A DNA stretch of 64,000 nucleotides, from assembly GCA_027625915.1 (NCBI GenBank), contig JANTQA010000032.1, positions 5,208,001-5,272,000 of the forward strand, in the 5' to 3' direction. The notes under the pieces are model-generated. The model saw only the letters and a program-made list of their open reading frames with translations. It did no database searches and was not told the origin of the DNA. A program made the position numbers and the translations under genes. The stretch is from Anaeramoeba flamelloides (Eukaryota > Metamonada > Anaeramoebidae). Shown one piece after another: positions 60,401 to 64,000 of the stretch (position 1 is its first letter; every line of letters begins with the position of its first letter).

Positions 60401-63118
60401 TTTGTTAAAAGTTCATGATAAATCAATGATCGATCAAATAAGTTATATATTTTCAAGTAACCGTATGTGATTTTTTGAATTCAGAAAACTTTATCTTTTA
60501 TATCTTTCATAGGAAAAAAACGCACTATCGAGGAGAAGATGTTTCTAAAACAGGGAAAAGAAATGAAAACAAGTCATATCAGACAATAAATGAACAAAGT
60601 TTGAAAAATAAATATTTTTCTAAATCGATAAATATTTAGTACACGTATTCTTTAAACAGTATTAATTATCCCAGAAATTTAGGAATTTAGTTTAGTAACA
60701 AAATTTCATGAAAAGAAGTAAATCTCCAAATTTTAGATTTTTTTATGGAATTTTCAATTATTAAATAATTTTTTTTCTTCTTTGTGTTGAACTATATTTG
60801 TAAGGGTTTCAAATAAAATACCCTTGCTGTTTCCATATTTATACAATTTCAAAAATATCTATTTTGTTAACTAGATTGAATCTTTAGAAAATATGGAGAG
60901 GATATCACCGGACTATCATAGTTATTGAATTTGCTATTCTAAATAATAAAAAAATAACAATAAAAAAAAAATTTAAAATGAAAAAAATTCATTAATTATT
61001 TCTTCTTTTACAGAGTTAAATTAAACATTAAAATACTATATACCATTTTAAAAATATTTAAAATTTTAGATTATTTATAAAACTTTTATTAATTGTTTAT
61101 TGTATTTATATTAATAAATAAATCTTCAAATTAATCACTTTAATACTAAATAGTTTGGTTTATTTTCAAAAAATCTACTGCTTGAACAAATATTTTAGAT
61201 TAATAAATATTTTTTTAAAAAATTAAACTTTAATCAAAATTTAACCTGCAAATATCCCAACTCGGTCATTTCAGCTATTCATTCCCATTTTGTTCTATTT
61301 TTTTAGTGACTAGTATTTTTTTTTATAAATAAAATGAAATCCATCAGGGTGCTATTTTTCTTTTCTTTTTGGAATTTGTGTTTCGACTTATGAAATGGAA
61401 TGATTCAGTAAGCCTCACGTAAACAATTTATTAAAGTGGGTTTCTTTTTTAAAATCCAAAATTAAAATGTTTCTAATAGAAAATATAAAAAAAGTGAACT
61501 GTTATTTTAATTAAACAATTAAGTTAAATCTTAAAAATAGTATGTCATATTTTTACTTTTGGATTATAAATTATTGATTTTGAAAGAAAAATTTATTTAT
61601 ATATGTTATTTCTATTTAATTAATAATTCAATTCAACTCTCAAAAAAATAAACTAATTAAGATATAGGTAATCAAATAAATTGAAAAATTTTTTGAGATT
61701 TTTTTAAAAAAAATATAAATTAAATTTTAATCTTAAAAACCATTCTTTTAAGTCTTTCATGTTTGACAAAAGCCCTTTTTCTTATTTATTAAAAAATGAA
61801 ATCAAAAATACCAAAAAAAAATTTCAAATCTGTATAATTTTTTTTACCAAACTTTTTGTTCTTACAGATACGAATCTTTATGATAATTGAAATTAAATTT
61901 CAAATAAAAAAATAATAATATTGACTTTTGAAGATATAATAATAGAGTTCCCAAATATCTTCAAGAAAATTTTATTTTTAAAAATAAAACTTTCATATTC
62001 TTTTAAAAAAATTCTTTGTAAAAATTTGAAAATTGTTTGAAAATTTTAATTTTATAAACTATCTTTCTTAAAAAAATACAATTATTTTTTTATCTGTTGA
62101 ATTTATCAATTTTTTGTTTAAACTAAAGAATTATCTGGAAAAAGAAAAATAATCTTTATATTAATATTCTGACAACAAAGACTTGCTATTGAATAATAAT
62201 GATTGAAATGATAATAAACAGAGTAAAAACTTGTTATAATGTGAGAAATAAAATTAATTTAATAGTTTTCTGTTTCAGAAAAAAAGGAAAAAAAAATGAA
62301 CTCATAAAAAAAATAATCTTTTTTCAAGGTTTCGTTGTGGATCAGAATTTTTTGACACTTGGAATATACAAAATTTGTAAGTAGAGAATACCACGAATAA
62401 CATATTTTAAATTTTACCTCCTATATAAGAAGAATAATTTTTTTAAATAATTTTTAATGTTTTTTTGAGTATATTATTAAATTTCATATTTCGTAAAATT
62501 TCAAATTTGGTTAAATTGAATTTTTTTCTATTTTTCAAGAGTTTCTTCATTTTTTTCAAGGTTAGGAAAGGTTTTAATGATGCTTAATGATTGTGCGAAA
62601 AAAAATCAAACAGATTATTTTGTGATTAGTAGTATTTTAAAACTTAAATTGTGAAAATCCAAAATGTTGAAATCATCTTTACTAAATATTTTTATAAATT
62701 TGTACTCGAAAATCAATTTTATCTCCCAAAGTTATTTTATTTTATTTTTTTACACTTTCAAACAAGCTACAAAGGTTTAACTCGTCTCTTAATTATTTTT
62801 TTTTTCAAAACCCTAGCCGAAATTTCCTAAAATACCATCCAAACTACCCAAACCCACTCCTAACATAATCTAACATAACTTGTTCTTCCCAAAAAAATGG
62901 TTTTTAAATATTACAGTCAATATATTTCAATGGACTGTCTATTTTGAAAAAATTGAGAATTTGACCAATTTTGAAATTTGAAAAGTAATAATTTACTCCA
63001 TTTTTTCATTTTCTACAAATATTAAATTATCGAAAAATTCCAAAAAAAAACAAGTTTTTGATATTTAAATAATAATTATAATTTTTTTTTTTAAAAAAAA
63101 TATTTCAAATTTATTATA
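57432..63118. other. AT-rich spacer with palindrome cluster
   Basis: No gene recognised. Between 58190 and 58760 lies a dense cluster of nested palindromic units. Small inverted motifs occur at 57538-57552 and 57741-57800 (CCTATTTACA against TGTAAATAG). The rest is AT-rich without structure that I could define. Confidence 0.55.
58190..58760. repeat. Cluster of nested palindromic hairpin repeats
   Basis: It holds a unit with CAAAAGAATTGAGAAAAATC and its inverse (58216-58265), another near 58435-58490, the sequence GTCGGCAGAGTGCCGAAG (58509-58526), and a longer stem with TTTTCTTGAGGTTTTC and AAATAGAAAACTCAAGAAAA arms (58526-58660). The same modules occur at 3.0-3.5 kb and 39.9-40.3 kb. Confidence 0.7.
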
Positions 63119-64000
63119 TTAATTTTTTTTCTTCAAATTATTTGGTATCCAAGAATCAAGAAAATAATTTTTATTAGTTGTAGAATTCCAATTTGAACTT
63201 TCGTCTTGTTTCGAAAAATTCAAAGATTCGTCAATATTTGTAAAATTATTTGATTTGCTGTGAAGTGATAAGTATTTATCATGAAAATTTTCATTTTCAA
63301 GATCCATTCCTTCCCATGTTTGATGTTCTTGCTTCTTTTCGATATTAATGTTTTCAATTCCATCATTATCATCATCTTTGTCGTCGTCGTCGTCGTCTTC
63401 ATCGTCATCAATTTTGATATCATCATCAATATTTTGATTATTATAATAACCATTGTTTTCACCATCACTATCAATATCAATTTGATTATCAAAACCAAAA
63501 TCATCATTATTATCATGCCAATTCCCATTATCGTTTCCATTTTTTTTCAAATAGCCATCATTTTTGTATTGCTGGACATTAATATTACTTTGCCCATCTA
63601 TTAAATTCCTTGCTATCTTTGAAGGTTTTTTTTGTTTTTGCTTTAATTTGCTTGAAGTAGGCGAACCAAATATTTTTTTGTAATCTTCTAAATCAAATAG
63701 CGCAACTGGTTTCTCATCTTGATCACTTTCAATTTCATTTTTTGGTCTTCTTAAAGTAAGCTTTAATTGTTTAATTTTTTCTTTTGTGTTTTTTTGATAA
63801 TTCCGCAATAGATTTTCTAATAGTTGCACACTTTCTTGAATTAAATTTGTGATATTTTTTAATGACTGTTCAAGAATGATTATTTTATTGAAAGGCAGTT
63901 TCTCTATTAATTGCAACAGCCTTTGGCGGTACCTAAATAAATCTTCAATTTTAAACGACAAATTGATTTGCTTTTTATAAAAACTCTCAATTTGGGAATT
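63119..64000 (-). CDS. Unknown acidic coiled-coil-like protein, 5' end beyond the window
   Basis: The minus-strand frame is open from the window edge (64000) to a TAA at 63119, 293 residues of a C-terminal portion; the true start lies outside. The first 110 residues are Leu/Ile/Lys/Glu-rich and probably helical (RQRLLQLIEKLPFNKIIILE, NLIQESVQLLENLLRNYQK), followed by FDLEDYKKIFGSPTSSK, a basic KQKQKK stretch and then a long Asp/Asn-rich low-complexity tract (about 63360-63490) and a Ser/Asn-rich end with DSWIPNN. The long uninterrupted frame and mixed codon use support a real gene. I do not recognise the family; a nuclear or RNA-associated role would be speculation. Confidence 0.75.
   Translation of the reverse strand, partial: NSQIESFYKKQINLSFKIEDLFRYRQRLLQLIEKLPFNKIIILEQSLKNITNLIQESVQLLENLLRNYQKNTKEKIKQLKLTLRRPKNEIESDQDEKPVALFDLEDYKKIFGSPTSSKLKQKQKKPSKIARNLIDGQSNINVQQYKNDGYLKKNGNDNGNWHDNNDDFGFDNQIDIDSDGENNGYYNNQNIDDDIKIDDDEDDDDDDKDDDNDGIENINIEKKQEHQTWEGMDLENENFHDKYLSLHSKSNNFTNIDESLNFSKQDESSNWNSTTNKNYFLDSWIPNNLKKKN

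Noticed and set aside
1-64000. LTR retroelements, Polinton-like or other virus-like elements, CRISPR arrays, rRNA genes
   Set aside because: No integrase, protease, capsid or envelope-like frames, no long direct terminal repeats around coding sequence, no regular spacer arrays and no rRNA signatures were recognised.

Overview
The window is 64 kb of extremely AT-rich nuclear DNA from a eukaryotic protist. The evidence is spliceosomal introns (GT..AG, with GTAAxx donors), eukaryotic protein families (ribosomal protein uL11/L12, TSET/TPLATE-complex subunit, double BTB, voltage-sensor protein), long gene-poor spacers and many small foldback transposons. All three standard stop codons end recognisable genes (TAA: uL11, TSET subunit, BTB; TGA: voltage sensor; TAG: the GIDE-like gene), so the code looks standard. 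No bacterial, plasmid or CRISPR features were seen, and no LTR or virus-like element. Retention of a TSET subunit argues against animals and fungi. The Asn/Lys-rich insertions and gene families would suit an amoeboid or metamonad protist; this is a guess and no species can be named.

Layout. 1-5.9 kb: repeats only. 5.97-8.36 kb (+): a von Willebrand A protein with a Sec23/24-like zinc finger whose reading frame is disturbed at its 5' end and by an in-frame TAA near its 3' end. 8.4-14.6 kb: repeats. 14.65-15.46 kb (+): ribosomal protein L12 (copy A). 15.5-20.8 kb: AT-rich spacer with a ~950 bp foldback element that carries a second MITE. 20.82-21.58 kb (+): L12 copy B, a near-identical direct duplicate with a frameshifted tail. 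24.07-29.35 kb (-): a three-exon single voltage-sensor-domain protein with a 4.27 kb last intron. 30.1-30.6 kb: a clean transposon-like inverted-repeat element. 36.83-37.54 kb (-) and 37.72-38.57 kb (+): a divergent pair, one tentative small three-exon gene and one GIDE/MUL1-like membrane protein. 39.8-42.9 kb: repeats and a decayed LINE reverse transcriptase. 43.91-47.76 kb (-): TTRAY1/TWD40-1 of the TSET complex, one 1284-residue exon. 51.20-57.43 kb (-): a double-BTB protein in three exons with a 4.17 kb last intron. 63.1 kb to the edge (-): an acidic, coiled-coil-like protein running off the window.

How things fit together. The genes do not form a pathway: there is one translation component, one endocytic coat component, one ion or voltage sensor, adaptor-type BTB and vWA proteins, and a putative organelle membrane protein. 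The strongest themes are (1) genes hidden by long introns, recovered here by matching splice phase and domain continuity; (2) at least eight families of short inverted-repeat elements filling spacers and introns, several with TA target duplications, one showing an empty site in a paralogous block and one inserted in another; (3) a tandem L12 duplication whose coding region stays nearly identical while its upstream flank has diverged. Homopolymer-length differences explain several frame breaks and could be assembly errors as easily as real mutations.
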